Assembly (NCBI GenBank): GCA_964613055.1
Contig: CAZTGD010000013.1
Span: 1 to 50,895 of the forward strand
DNA: 50,895 nucleotides
DNA from: JAXGMQ01 sp964613055
GTDB lineage: Bacteria; Caldisericota; Caldisericia; JAAYUI01
Direction of reading: 5' to 3'
Program-made: the position numbers and the translations under genes
Shown here: positions 28,050 to 36,939 of the stretch, piece after piece
Numbering within the stretch: position 1 is the stretch's first letter
Layout of the letters: each line of letters opens with the position of its first letter
The notes under the pieces: model-generated
Told to the model about the DNA's origin: nothing
The model's database searches: none
Seen by the model: only the letters and a program-made list of their open reading frames with translations

Positions 28050-28056
28050 GTTTCAG

Positions 28057-28854
28057 ATGGACAGAAGAGAATTTGTGTCTGGTCGGTTTTATCCTTCAGA
28101 ACCTGAAGAGCTGAGGAAATCTCTTTCTAAGTACTTCGGAGAGGACCAGGGGGATGTACATGTACATGGAGCGATCCTACCACATGCCGGTTACATTTAC
28201 TCGGGTAGCACTGCAGGCGCTGTTGTAAGTCAAATAAGAATACCTGATACGGTTATAATTATTGGACCCAACCACACTGGAAAGGGTGAACCCATATCAG
28301 TATACCCGGAGGGTAGATGGCACACGCCACTTGGCTTCTGTGATATCAATGAAGGATTAGCTGGTAAAATTATCTCTCTTTCAGATTATGCAAAAGCGGA
28401 TACTGTGGCTCATGAATGTGAGCATAGCATAGAGGTTATCCTGCCCTTCCTTCAAATGAAGAACGATCATTTCTCCTTTGTACCAATATCCATGGGGACA
28501 CGTAACCCAAGTGTCGCTGAAGAACTGATTCACTCAATACACGAATCCACAAAGGACAAGGATGTTTTATATATAGCTTCATCTGATTTCACCCATTATG
28601 AACCAGAATACACAGCCAAAGCTCGAGACAAGGCCGCAATAAGAGCAATCAAAGAAATGGACTCTAACATGTTTCTGTCCATTGTTGCTGAGAACGAGAT
28701 GTCTATTTGTGGTGTTACTGCTATTTACATGGTAATTGAGCTGGCAAAAATGATGGGTGCTTCGTCCGGAAAATTACTTGCTTACAGCAATTCAGGCGAG
28801 ATGAGTCATGATTTCAGTAATGTAGTCACATACGCAGGCATTGCCTTTAAGTGA
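28057..28854 (+). CDS. MEMO1-family protein (AmmeMemoRadiSam system protein B type)
   Basis: The product (265 aa) matches the MEMO1/COG1355 family, related in fold to extradiol dioxygenases. Family features are the N-terminal FYPSEPEELR, 'ILPHAGYIYSG' with its metal-site His, 'IIGPNHTG', 'EHSIEVILPFLQ' and 'SSDFTHYEP'. In bacteria this protein often occurs with AMMECR1 and a radical SAM protein (AmrS); neither is adjacent here. The exact role is unknown. In-frame ATGs also exist at 28048 and 27949, but the latter would add about 36 unrelated residues and overlap the promoter. The next gene starts inside its stop codon (GTGA). Confidence 0.9.
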   Translation: MDRREFVSGRFYPSEPEELRKSLSKYFGEDQGDVHVHGAILPHAGYIYSGSTAGAVVSQIRIPDTVIIIGPNHTGKGEPISVYPEGRWHTPLGFCDINEGLAGKIISLSDYAKADTVAHECEHSIEVILPFLQMKNDHFSFVPISMGTRNPSVAEELIHSIHESTKDKDVLYIASSDFTHYEPEYTAKARDKAAIRAIKEMDSNMFLSIVAENEMSICGVTAIYMVIELAKMMGASSGKLLAYSNSGEMSHDFSNVVTYAGIAFK

Positions 28855-30344
28855 AAAAAACAGCTGTTCGATTACTGAGTATCTGTCTGATCGCCATCCT
28901 GTCGTCAGTTTCTTTCGGTCTATACGAACATACACAAGCTGACGACACTGAAATCGAACCTTACATATTTTTTGGAAAGACATTTAGTATTTCTGGTGAT
29001 TATTACATAATTCCAGAATACACAGATTACTTTAATATACAAAGCCTTTACACAGACGTGGAGGAGAATATAGCAGGGTACAAAATCGAACTCTCAAATA
29101 CCGCTGTTGTTCCAGACGATGGAGACAGGTGCTTGGTTGTAGGCGATATGAATCAATCATCTGGATGTATCACATCGACTGTCGTTGAAACTGGAATTGA
29201 ATGGATAATCGGAAGAATGAATGATGGTAAGATTTCCATCTTTGGAAAAGAGTACATTCCATTTTGGAGTGATAATCCAACTATAAAAACTGACTGTGAG
29301 GGAAGCCTTAACATATTCGGCAGGAAACACGAAACCTCTATATCCATTTATGCGATATGCCCATCCACAGAAGCTCGAACCACAATAACGGGAATTATTT
29401 CTGAGGTGAAAGAGGATTCGATATCAATAGATAGGGTAGACGGTCAGGGAAGATCGAATCGGTTGACCTCTATCACAGTTCCGATTGATGATAACTCAGT
29501 GATTTTTGAAGGCAGAAACATGCTGTTACCCGAACAAATTATCGCAGGTCGAGTTTGTGCCTGTAAGGGCATCTTGAATAATACGAGTAAAACTATGGAT
29601 GCAGATGTTCTCATATGCAACCCCTATCAAGCTACCGATTCAGGAAGACTAATCGGACTAACTGATAATTTTGATGGTGAATTTTTGAGGGTAAAAACAT
29701 CAATAAACTCATCGACAACCATTGAACTAAAAGTACTCACTCATGGAAAATCATATGTAATAATGGATGGACAGATTCTGACGGATAATCAAATGCACAA
29801 GATCCCATCAGATAAACCGATCGAGATGATTGGTTCTTTCAGCAAAACCAACAGTGTTTTTATTGCTGATGTGTTGACCATACAACCAGATGGAGTTTCT
29901 GATTTCGTTTTTGGTTATTGGGAGGAGGAATATGGTGGGATCAGGGATTCTAAAAACGTTTCACATCCAATTGAAATAACTGAAAATACATGGTTTGACT
30001 CACCTGGTGGCTCCCTTGCAGATGGCAGATTTGTTGAAGCCTGGATAACGCAAAACACAACTATAGCCTGTTATGTACCTCAGTTGGGCATACTCGGAGT
30101 GAGGGTGAGTGGGTGGTTTGTCAATGCAATTGGCGGTTCCTTTGAACTCAAGTGCCATAATGCAATGGATACCGACCTTCAAGGAAGTATTGTAGATATC
30201 ATTTGCGACAAGGGGTGTAAAGCCATTAAAGGTGGTCAGGGGCCTGTGGATATTAGATCCATTCCAAAGAACACATACCTGCACTGCTGGGGTATTCCAA
30301 ATGGTAAAGGTCAATTCAGAGCATTGATGGTAAGTGTTCATTGA
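28851..30344 (+). CDS. secreted protein with OB-like (DUF5666-like) repeats
   Basis: The product has 497 residues. It starts with GTG at 28851, overlapping the TGA of the MEMO1-family gene. An N-terminal Lys-Lys plus hydrophobic segment (about 5-24) is a signal peptide. The body is beta-rich with repeats resembling those of the giant proteins ('TTITGIISEVKEDSISIDRVDG'), but I see no stalk domain. No catalytic motif is recognised. Likely an extracellular protein of the same broad group. Confidence 0.65.
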   Translation: MKKTAVRLLSICLIAILSSVSFGLYEHTQADDTEIEPYIFFGKTFSISGDYYIIPEYTDYFNIQSLYTDVEENIAGYKIELSNTAVVPDDGDRCLVVGDMNQSSGCITSTVVETGIEWIIGRMNDGKISIFGKEYIPFWSDNPTIKTDCEGSLNIFGRKHETSISIYAICPSTEARTTITGIISEVKEDSISIDRVDGQGRSNRLTSITVPIDDNSVIFEGRNMLLPEQIIAGRVCACKGILNNTSKTMDADVLICNPYQATDSGRLIGLTDNFDGEFLRVKTSINSSTTIELKVLTHGKSYVIMDGQILTDNQMHKIPSDKPIEMIGSFSKTNSVFIADVLTIQPDGVSDFVFGYWEEEYGGIRDSKNVSHPIEITENTWFDSPGGSLADGRFVEAWITQNTTIACYVPQLGILGVRVSGWFVNAIGGSFELKCHNAMDTDLQGSIVDIICDKGCKAIKGGQGPVDIRSIPKNTYLHCWGIPNGKGQFRALMVSVH

Positions 30345-30369
30345 AAAAAACAGTAACCTCCAGTACTAT
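30341..30369 (+). promoter_or_regulatory. leaderless promoter of the deacetylase gene
   Basis: TTGAAA (30341-30346), 17 bp, TACTAT (30364-30369), 6 bp, ATG (30376). The -35 box overlaps the stop codon of the preceding gene. Confidence 0.65.
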
Positions 30370-30375
30370 CTAAAT

Positions 30376-31416
30376 ATGATCAAAAGGATTATAGCTTGGT
30401 CATTGTGCTTGTTTGCGACAGTATCTTTGTCCTCAGTGAACGGAGATTTTAGCATAGAAACTCGTGCACTGTGGCCAACTTTGCCAATGAGTGAAGTGGG
30501 TTTGTTAATACTCGAATTTCACTGTGTATCAAATCCACCAGACGGGGCAACTCATCCAGAATTGTATATTACTGTTGATCGTTTTGTAGAAATGATGAAT
30601 GAAATGAAATCACTTGGGCTAAAGGGAGTATCATTTTCAGATGCCATAGATGAACTTAGCAGAGGTGAGTTTGATCTCAGCCATGTAGTGCTGACGTTCG
30701 ATGATGGTCATGACGATAACCTTCAGGTTGCAAGAAATCTGTTATCGTATGGTTGGAGCGCTTCTTTCTATATAATCTCCGGCAAGGTAGGCAAACGATA
30801 TCCAAAGAAATCTTTTTTCTACCTGGGTTGGGAGGAATTGGGAGAGATTTCTGATATGGGTTTTGAGATAGGTTCACATACCGTCAATCACATTGACCTG
30901 TCCATGGCGAGTCCATCGAGAGTTGACTATGAAATCAAGCAATCCGTCAAGGATATCGAAGAAAAACTGGATGTCGAAGTAAGAACATTCTCAATTCCAA
31001 AAGGCGCATATACAACCGATATAATCATAGAGATAAGCAGATATGGACTCGATGGATGCGTCACCTCTGACAGAGGATTAATGACTGGTCAATGTACCCA
31101 TAAAGCTCCTCGAATAGAAGTGAAACAGGACGCAGATCTTACAAAAATATTAACGGATTATCTTTCTGCGAACCTCAAGCATGGTAGTCAATTATTTGTT
31201 GAAGGTGATGAAGGAGAAAAGATAAGATGTTTCAAAACGCTACTGGTTCGTCTGGGTTATCCCCTTCAAGACTCCACTGTGTTCGACGAGGATATGGTTG
31301 TCGCAGTAGCAGATTATCAAAGAACTCTGGGGTTAGAACCCAGTGGTGAACTAAACTACACCACAATCGATATGATGGTAAACGATTTTATGGAGCTTGT
31401 CACAGATGAAGATTAA
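30376..31416 (+). CDS. secreted polysaccharide deacetylase with C-terminal peptidoglycan-binding domain
   Basis: The product (346 aa) has a signal peptide (about 1-23) and a NodB-type deacetylase domain: catalytic and metal Asp in TFDDGHDD (D109, D110) and the metal-binding GSHTVNH (H168, H172). These enzymes remove acetyl groups from GlcNAc or similar sugars in cell-wall or surface polysaccharides. The last 80 residues or so ('IRCFKTLLVRLGYPLQDS...VAVADYQRTLGL') fit a PG_binding_1 domain, which would anchor the enzyme on peptidoglycan. The start at 30376 is set by the promoter and signal peptide; an in-frame GTG at 30334 overlaps the previous gene. Confidence 0.88.
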   Translation: MIKRIIAWSLCLFATVSLSSVNGDFSIETRALWPTLPMSEVGLLILEFHCVSNPPDGATHPELYITVDRFVEMMNEMKSLGLKGVSFSDAIDELSRGEFDLSHVVLTFDDGHDDNLQVARNLLSYGWSASFYIISGKVGKRYPKKSFFYLGWEELGEISDMGFEIGSHTVNHIDLSMASPSRVDYEIKQSVKDIEEKLDVEVRTFSIPKGAYTTDIIIEISRYGLDGCVTSDRGLMTGQCTHKAPRIEVKQDADLTKILTDYLSANLKHGSQLFVEGDEGEKIRCFKTLLVRLGYPLQDSTVFDEDMVVAVADYQRTLGLEPSGELNYTTIDMMVNDFMELVTDED

Positions 31417-32683
31417 CTCAAGGATACTCATTGTCTTGTTACTTACAGTTGTTACCACAGGTACAACGACGCTTCTGGTTGCCTGTAGTAAACCCAATTC
31501 TGCACCACACTATGATGAAACATCATCGCTGTCGCACCTGATAGAAGATGACTATGAAGATTTCTATCCAGAAGCTGTTAACCCAAGTGAGTTACCCTCT
31601 CTGGACCACTTCACATTGCCAAAGGTTACTGGAACACAGATAGAATTATCGCTCTCTTTCATCCCAAAGGATTTAATAAGTATTCAGGAAGAACAAGCCG
31701 TAAGTATTTTCTCATTCACCAATTTCAACAAAATCCTTGATCGAATAGAATCAAACACAGATAAGCCTGATCGAGATAATTTACCAATATATTCCATCCT
31801 TGCACCTGATTTCCTTAAAAACAGAGTAATGAAACCGATACAGCCTATTGATGACCCAACAAACTGGAGTTGGATGATTATCGATAGGCAATCAGGTGGG
31901 ACATGGTTTGCTGGAGATCTTGAATTGGGAGAACACCTTCTTCCAGGTATGGGCAACTATAATTATTCTCAAGAACGTCTGTCAAACTCAATAATGACTG
32001 CATTTATATCAACAGATTCAAATAATGCCATATATGGAAAACTCGTTGTACCTTTTGCTCCATCAATTGGTTACTTTAATAATTCTGAATTAACACTGGA
32101 ACAAGCTGATGCAAGTGGGGTACTCATTCGAAATGACGGAATAGAAAACTTGGCTGAAACACATCAGATGAAAGAGATACTTCCATTTGTAGGTGATACC
32201 GAGAATGCCTCATTCATCAAATCAAATGGGACACTTGAAAATGTGATCTCCATGTTTGGCCTTCCAAAAGAGATAGACGGACAGCTATCGCCCATCCTTG
32301 AGAAATTAGATGGACTCGGTCGAAACAACAGCCTAGATTGGATAGTATTCTCTCACCATCCTGAAGAAGAGTATCCGGTTCGGATAATACTCAGGTATGG
32401 TGATAATGATCACGCCATAGCCGATATGATGGGACTCAAGTATATTGAAGAGCGGAATATTGTGAATTTTGAAGGTCCTTCTTTTGGACCTTTGCCTGCA
32501 AATGCGCTATCAATGGAAAGATTCTCCGTTTACAAAAACATCGGTGTTGTTGAATGCACATTCGATTTATATACACCCGAACATTTACCGAAAGAAATGA
32601 TCAATCAAAACTATCGACTGGCTGAGTTACTAGCTGAGATGTATACAAAAGGTATATTCCCTCAGCTACTCAAAAACAACTAA
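31406..32683 (+). CDS. predicted lipoprotein of unknown function
   Basis: The product (425 aa) has a signal peptide ending in the lipobox LVAC with C27 as the lipidated residue. I do not recognise a domain in the mature part, which is soluble and mixed alpha/beta. The ATG at 31406 overlaps the end of the deacetylase gene by 11 bp, so the two are probably co-translated and may act together at the envelope. Converges with the PEGA gene six bases away. Confidence 0.7.
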   Translation: MKINSRILIVLLLTVVTTGTTTLLVACSKPNSAPHYDETSSLSHLIEDDYEDFYPEAVNPSELPSLDHFTLPKVTGTQIELSLSFIPKDLISIQEEQAVSIFSFTNFNKILDRIESNTDKPDRDNLPIYSILAPDFLKNRVMKPIQPIDDPTNWSWMIIDRQSGGTWFAGDLELGEHLLPGMGNYNYSQERLSNSIMTAFISTDSNNAIYGKLVVPFAPSIGYFNNSELTLEQADASGVLIRNDGIENLAETHQMKEILPFVGDTENASFIKSNGTLENVISMFGLPKEIDGQLSPILEKLDGLGRNNSLDWIVFSHHPEEEYPVRIILRYGDNDHAIADMMGLKYIEERNIVNFEGPSFGPLPANALSMERFSVYKNIGVVECTFDLYTPEHLPKEMINQNYRLAELLAEMYTKGIFPQLLKNN

Positions 32684-32689
32684 TTCAAT

Positions 32690-34930
32690 CTATTCCGGCC
32701 ATGGAAGAATATACCTGGAATCAGCAATAGTGACAAACAAGGCACTGCTTATTTGATTATCAAATCGTTCAATACCTTCAACACCCGGGTAGTATCCCTT
32801 CAAGAGTCCATCCCTGTCAACAATCCAGAGTCTTGCACCACTGTGTATTACCAGATGTCTTTGAGAAGAAATCACATTTAGATTCTCCTCAATGGTGAAT
32901 CCTGGCAATGAAAAGGTCAAGATGCTCTCCAAACCATGACTACCCAATAGATCAATCTTCTCATCAGTCACATGAAGAACTCCCCATAGGGACGGCAATA
33001 GTGCGCCATCATTAAATGTTCTTTCCCATTGATGAGTGTATGAACCATCAGCATGCACGTATATTCCAGTGTAAACAGTATTGTTTTTAATATATACCCC
33101 GTCACCACATGGTGAGTTTCCATACCATTCAGAAGCTTTTGAAGGTTGAGTTCTTTTATTGATGTCTTCGCCAGTGATAATATCCATCTGTATTTCGAAG
33201 GGTGAAAGGTCATATGTGAGTAAAAGCACATCACGATTGTTTATCGATCTCAGTATGGGTGTACTGTTTGGTGGAGGATTGAAATACCTTTTCCATCTCA
33301 CCTTTCCTGCAGGATATATTATTCGTGCTAGTGTATTTTCATTATAAATGATTATGCCATTATTCAGATTGAATCCGTTATCTAAAACAACACCCGATGG
33401 AATAAACGGAGGTTTTATTGTAACCCACTCAGGTGAAGTGTTTTCCTCTGGTTTTTCTTTCACATCATTATCCGTATGATGAATCGACTGTTCAGAGATT
33501 CGAGAAATATCGAGTATTACAAGACCGAAGCTCTTCCTATTGCTTGTGCTGAATATGAACAGAGGTCTCTTCCCATCAGCTTCCATTGAAATACAACCAA
33601 GGTATTGGGCTGTCCAACCATCATCAAGTACATGCATATACCTTATTTGATCTCCCTCTTTATCAATCAGCACTTCAAGACTCGTTTTCAATGAATACCC
33701 ATTAAACCATCCTGACCAGACATGCGCGTATACTCTTCCAACAGAAGTATCTTCACCCTCTGAGATCCTGGGTAGTATTGACTCTCCATCAATTGATTCA
33801 GCTTCCTCAAAACCATTTTTAATATCTAAAATAAAGGGTTTAGCATTATGCAATGGCGGCACTCCAGTCATGCCATAGACCATTGATCCATCTGTGCTAC
33901 CAATGATTACTGGTCTTTTGCCCCATGATGAGCTTATATCCGAAACCCATATCAACTCTCCGCTTGTCAGATCAACAGCGTTTACATGCTTATAGACATA
34001 TCGATGAATTGTAGTATATAGAAGTATTCTTTTATCTTGGGATACTGTAAGATCTACAGCATCTTGTGGTATTCTATGAATTTGTACACCGAAGTGTAGA
34101 CACGGGTAAGCAACATCGCTTGGACTGGAAATAGAAACAGGTTTGCCAATAGACGGAAACACAACCTCTGTTGTAATGATGACATTCTGATTTTGAAGGA
34201 GAGTTAATTTATGAATTCCGGGTTCAATCGCATATAAACCAGGTTTTGTATATGTCTCTCCTTTAATCATTAATGAAGTATCTGCTTCTAAGGATGATAT
34301 ATTTAGATTGTTTACCAATCTTTTTGCTCCAGGTCTCGAAAGGGCTATCTTAATCAGATCAATTTTTACTGATAAATCTGTATCACCTGATACAAGGACT
34401 GACTGTCTGTATTCAGGATATCCTGGAAGACTCGCTTTAATCTCGTATTGACCTAAGGGAATAAGTGTATGTATGGGGGTTAGCCCCAGCATAATATCAC
34501 CATTAACTGAACTCATTATGACTCTTGCAGATGAAGGATTACTTTTTATTGTAAGGTTCGACACAGAAAGCATGCTAATCGTTTCACTCCCACCAAGTCT
34601 GAGGTTGAGATCAAGTTTGTCTTCATCTAAAAAAGGTATCGAAGTAGTTGGTTTAGCAACTAACGAATGAATACCGGACTCTAAGTTCTCTAAAAGGAAC
34701 TCTTCTCCGACTCCAACCAATTCACCATCAACCAATAGTGTGCCTTCTGTGCCAAGTCTGACGTTTACATCTGGAGACGATGGCCACATTGACCACACGA
34801 TAATTAAGATCGCTATAAGCATTATTCCAGTAAACGAAAACCCAACAATACGCAGTATTCTTCGCTTCTGTTCTCTTTTTTTTGGCGAATGTATCTTTAC
34901 ACTCTTTACTTCATATAAAGAGTACTGCAT
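32690..34930 (-). CDS. membrane-anchored PEGA-domain / beta-propeller protein
   Basis: The product has 746 residues from the ATG at 34930. A basic stretch (KKREQKRR) precedes one membrane segment at about residues 29-51; the rest would be extracellular. A PEGA domain lies at about 125-192 ('LTIKSNPSSARVIM...PLGQYEIKASLPGY'), followed by a region rich in beta strands and Asp/Gly turns that resembles a PQQ-like propeller. PEGA domains occur in surface proteins and are thought to bind or support envelope structures. An alternative GTG start at 34978 would add 16 residues; I prefer 34930 because a -35/-10 pair lies just upstream of it and no SD is present at either. Confidence 0.7.
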   Translation of the reverse strand: MQYSLYEVKSVKIHSPKKREQKRRILRIVGFSFTGIMLIAILIIVWSMWPSSPDVNVRLGTEGTLLVDGELVGVGEEFLLENLESGIHSLVAKPTTSIPFLDEDKLDLNLRLGGSETISMLSVSNLTIKSNPSSARVIMSSVNGDIMLGLTPIHTLIPLGQYEIKASLPGYPEYRQSVLVSGDTDLSVKIDLIKIALSRPGAKRLVNNLNISSLEADTSLMIKGETYTKPGLYAIEPGIHKLTLLQNQNVIITTEVVFPSIGKPVSISSPSDVAYPCLHFGVQIHRIPQDAVDLTVSQDKRILLYTTIHRYVYKHVNAVDLTSGELIWVSDISSSWGKRPVIIGSTDGSMVYGMTGVPPLHNAKPFILDIKNGFEEAESIDGESILPRISEGEDTSVGRVYAHVWSGWFNGYSLKTSLEVLIDKEGDQIRYMHVLDDGWTAQYLGCISMEADGKRPLFIFSTSNRKSFGLVILDISRISEQSIHHTDNDVKEKPEENTSPEWVTIKPPFIPSGVVLDNGFNLNNGIIIYNENTLARIIYPAGKVRWKRYFNPPPNSTPILRSINNRDVLLLTYDLSPFEIQMDIITGEDINKRTQPSKASEWYGNSPCGDGVYIKNNTVYTGIYVHADGSYTHQWERTFNDGALLPSLWGVLHVTDEKIDLLGSHGLESILTFSLPGFTIEENLNVISSQRHLVIHSGARLWIVDRDGLLKGYYPGVEGIERFDNQISSALFVTIADSRYILPWPE

Positions 34931-34935
34931 ACCAT

Positions 34936-34965
34936 ATATTATTAACTTGTCATCGACCGGGTCAA
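34936..34965 (-). promoter_or_regulatory. promoter of the PEGA gene
   Basis: On the minus strand, TTGACC (34965-34960), 18 bp, TAATAT (34941-34936), 5 bp, ATG (34930). It overlaps the promoter at 34947-34975 running the other way. Confidence 0.45.
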
Positions 34966-34975
34966 GTTGTATACT
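34947..34975 (+). promoter_or_regulatory. leaderless promoter of the 34984 gene
   Basis: TTGTCA (34947-34952), 17 bp, TATACT (34970-34975), 8 bp, GTG (34984). No SD. Confidence 0.6.
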
Positions 34976-34983
34976 CACCAATT

Positions 34984-35520
34984 GTGGAAGAACAAAATAT
35001 CATTGAATACAAAACAAAAAGTAATGGACATCCAATTAGCTTCTACTACACGATGATAGCCTACTGTGCAATTATACTGTTTTTTATACCTAAAACAGTT
35101 TTTGACTCGAATCTAGGTATACTATACGGAGTTGGAGCATTTCTTATCTCTGTAGTTGTTGCATGGGTGCCAAGGTTATTCGGTACCATGAGAATAACCA
35201 GAGTGTATCTGTCGGACACATTCATACAAATCACCGCAAAGGTTATTCAGCTGGATGACATCAGCAGGATAACACTCATCAAAAGACAGAGTCTATTTGG
35301 TAACGAGTTGATGATCTTTACTGATACAAGTTTGAAATGTACAGCGTTTATTGCATTAAAAGAACTTGCTGATTCAGATAAGCTACTGAAAGACATTCAG
35401 GAGAAGATACCCAATGCGATATACCATGAAGAATACGCCGGTTATCATATTATAGATTATGGTTTATTAATCTCTATAGTAGCACTTATCGTATTGATCG
35501 TATGGAGAGTATTTCTTTAG
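34984..35520 (+). CDS. small membrane protein with PH-like middle domain
   Basis: The product (178 aa) has two membrane segments near residues 20-65, a soluble beta-rich middle part resembling bacterial PH-like domains ('MRITRVYLSDTFIQITAKVIQLDDISRITLI'), and a C-terminal membrane segment (about 157-177). GTG at 34984 is chosen from the promoter; an upstream ATG at 34882 would run into the opposite gene. The same plan (two TM, soluble part, one TM) is seen in the next gene, 12 bp downstream, so they may be distant paralogues or partners. Function unknown. Confidence 0.65.
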   Translation: MEEQNIIEYKTKSNGHPISFYYTMIAYCAIILFFIPKTVFDSNLGILYGVGAFLISVVVAWVPRLFGTMRITRVYLSDTFIQITAKVIQLDDISRITLIKRQSLFGNELMIFTDTSLKCTAFIALKELADSDKLLKDIQEKIPNAIYHEEYAGYHIIDYGLLISIVALIVLIVWRVFL

Positions 35521-35532
35521 GAGAAGGAATAG

Positions 35533-36054
35533 ATGAAAGCTATTAAAACTAGATCAGGATTGCCGTCTTCTCTGGTGTGGACGTTTACCCTTGCACCCGC
35601 GGTGGTATTGTTTTGGCTACCTTGTGGCACTCTCAATCCATACTTGACCATAATCGCCGTGATATGTACTTTATCAATAATGTACCCGCTTACAACCATG
35701 TTACCGAGACCAAAAATCCTCTTTGTTCTTGGCACATCATCCACCCTTTCTGTTGATTGTGAAATCAAGAACAAAGAGGTAACTCTCCTGGAGTTAGCTG
35801 ATTATGGTAGAATAAAAGGATGGATTATCAACTTCTACACAAAGTGGGGCAATGAGCCATCTCTTAGTATACCTCTTGAGCAAACAGACAATGGAGACTC
35901 ACTGATATCAATGTTGCCTACGAAGATGCCCACAGCAACACTTCAAACAAGAGGACTAACATGGGGGACACTTGGGGAGTGGGTACTCATTATATGTTCT
36001 ACACTACTAACACTTGGAATAATAAGATTCCTCATAATGATGTTTCTAGGTTAG
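35533..36054 (+). CDS. small membrane protein, same plan as its upstream neighbour
   Basis: The product (173 aa) has a clear SD (AGGAGAAGG) before ATG at 35533. There are two N-terminal hydrophobic segments (about 14-58), a soluble central part, and a C-terminal membrane segment (about 150-172). No family is recognised with confidence. Co-transcribed with the upstream gene. Confidence 0.7.
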   Translation: MKAIKTRSGLPSSLVWTFTLAPAVVLFWLPCGTLNPYLTIIAVICTLSIMYPLTTMLPRPKILFVLGTSSTLSVDCEIKNKEVTLLELADYGRIKGWIINFYTKWGNEPSLSIPLEQTDNGDSLISMLPTKMPTATLQTRGLTWGTLGEWVLIICSTLLTLGIIRFLIMMFLG

Positions 36055-36067
36055 CGTCAAATTTCGC

Positions 36068-36095
36068 TTGAATTCTTTCCCTAATGTGATACATT
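36068..36095 (+). promoter_or_regulatory. promoter of the structured RNA / DUF948 operon
   Basis: TTGAAT (36068-36073), 16 bp, TACATT (36090-36095). Transcription should begin near 36102, just before the first paired base of the RNA structure at 36119. Confidence 0.5.
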
Positions 36096-36118
36096 AATTG
36101 CTAAGCTCTGCTGTGTAC

Positions 36119-36253
36119 GTGGGACGCTACGTTTTCTGCCTAACGTAAAACATAGGGTTGCAAAACCTTATGGCGATTGCGCTAATCCTAGCACACAAGC
36201 CGTAAGCAATATGCGACCCACTTGAGGAAAGGTGCAGGAACCTCAGGTGCACC
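36119..36253 (+). ncRNA. unassigned structured RNA: four-way junction followed by an H-type pseudoknot
   Basis: A closing stem pairs GTGGG (36119-36123) with CCCAC (36217-36221) and, past an A-A mismatch, CGC (36125-36127) with GCG (36213-36215). Inside are three arms. Arm 1: TACGTT/AACGTA (36128-36133/36142-36147). Arm 2: CATAGGGTT-GCAA-AACCTTATG (36151-36172), nine pairs including one G-U, with a GNRA tetraloop. Arm 3: ATTGC/GCAAT (36176-36180/36206-36210) with nested GCTA-ATCC-TAGC (36181-36192). Directly downstream TGAGG (36223-36227) pairs with CCTCA (36241-36245), and the interleaved GGTGCA (36231-36236) pairs with TGCACC (36248-36253), forming an H-type pseudoknot. The SD of the DUF948 gene follows 22 nt later. 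It fits no riboswitch, tmRNA, RNase P, SRP or 6S pattern I know. It may be a cis-regulatory leader or a processed small RNA. Confidence 0.6.
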
Positions 36254-36290
36254 CACGGCACGAGCGGAGTTGTTAAAGGAGGTGATAAAC

Positions 36291-36677
36291 ATGGAGTTAG
36301 TCAGCTCGGATTCGACAATCTTGCTTGAAAGACTTGCAAACCAGATACATCAGATACAAAACATGCAGATTGCACTGTGGGTTCTCATTGGTTTGATTGC
36401 TGTCAGCATAATAATCATCGTTATATTCATCATCCCATTGATGTTGCAGATGAAGAGAGCTATAGCAGAAGTTGAGGATATGTCAAAAAACCTCAACAAG
36501 AACATAATGCCTAAAATTGATACGATGGTCTCAGAAGCAGAACCTGTGGTGGTTAAACTTACAGGTATGGCAGGTGGTATTCTATCAAGCCTTTCATCGA
36601 TAATTGAGGGAATAAAATTCGTTGGAAGTATGTTTGGCAGAAAGAAGAAGAAAAAACAGGAGGCAAACGATGGCTGA
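36291..36677 (+). CDS. DUF948-like membrane-anchored protein
   Basis: The product (128 aa) has one N-terminal membrane segment (about 24-46), then an amphipathic helical part ('MKRAIAEVEDMSKNLNKNIMPKIDTMVSEAEPVVVKL') and a Lys-rich tail. This is the layout of DUF948 proteins often paired with YtxH, a pair linked to stress in Firmicutes. ATG at 36291 has an excellent SD (AAAGGAGGTGAT). Upstream in-frame codons would run through the structured RNA and are rejected. Overlaps the YtxH-like gene by 8 bp. Confidence 0.8.
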   Translation: MELVSSDSTILLERLANQIHQIQNMQIALWVLIGLIAVSIIIIVIFIIPLMLQMKRAIAEVEDMSKNLNKNIMPKIDTMVSEAEPVVVKLTGMAGGILSSLSSIIEGIKFVGSMFGRKKKKKQEANDG

Positions 36678-36918
36678 TAAAGACGGAAGCAATTTTGTAG
36701 CAGGTATAGTGCTTGGAAGTGCAATAGGATTTATTCTTGGTATCATGTTCGCGCCAGCACCAGGTGAAGAGACACAGAAACTCGTATATTCAAAAGGCGC
36801 AGAATACGGAAAAGAAGTCGGAAGGATAGCTTCTCATGTTGCATCCAAGGTCAAAGACGAAATTGATAAAAGGATACCAAAGAAGGATATCCCAAGCGAT
36901 CCTGACGAAATTCATTAA
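36670..36918 (+). CDS. YtxH-like protein
   Basis: The product (82 aa) has a glycine-rich membrane segment (about 8-28, ending FAPAPGEETQK), the hallmark of YtxH/GvpP-like small proteins, then a charged helical tail. AGGAGG precedes ATG at 36670. It overlaps the DUF948 gene, its usual partner. Exact role unknown. Confidence 0.82.
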   Translation: MADKDGSNFVAGIVLGSAIGFILGIMFAPAPGEETQKLVYSKGAEYGKEVGRIASHVASKVKDEIDKRIPKKDIPSDPDEIH

Positions 36919-36939
36919 AGCTGATATCAACAGGTTGAA

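Noticed and set aside
27949..28056. N-terminal extension of the MEMO1-family protein
   Set aside because: The extra residues are unlike the family and overlap the -35/-10 elements; the start at 28057 fits both family length and promoter.
36119..36253. tmRNA, RNase P, SRP, 6S or a known riboswitch
   Set aside because: The GAGGAAAG string recalls RNase P, but the rest of its conserved core is absent; no tRNA-like ends, SRP tetraloop or known riboswitch core strings are present.
36222..36290. Extension of the DUF948 gene 23 codons upstream
   Set aside because: It would run through the pseudoknot and SD; the ATG at 36291 has an ideal SD and gives the expected family N-terminus.
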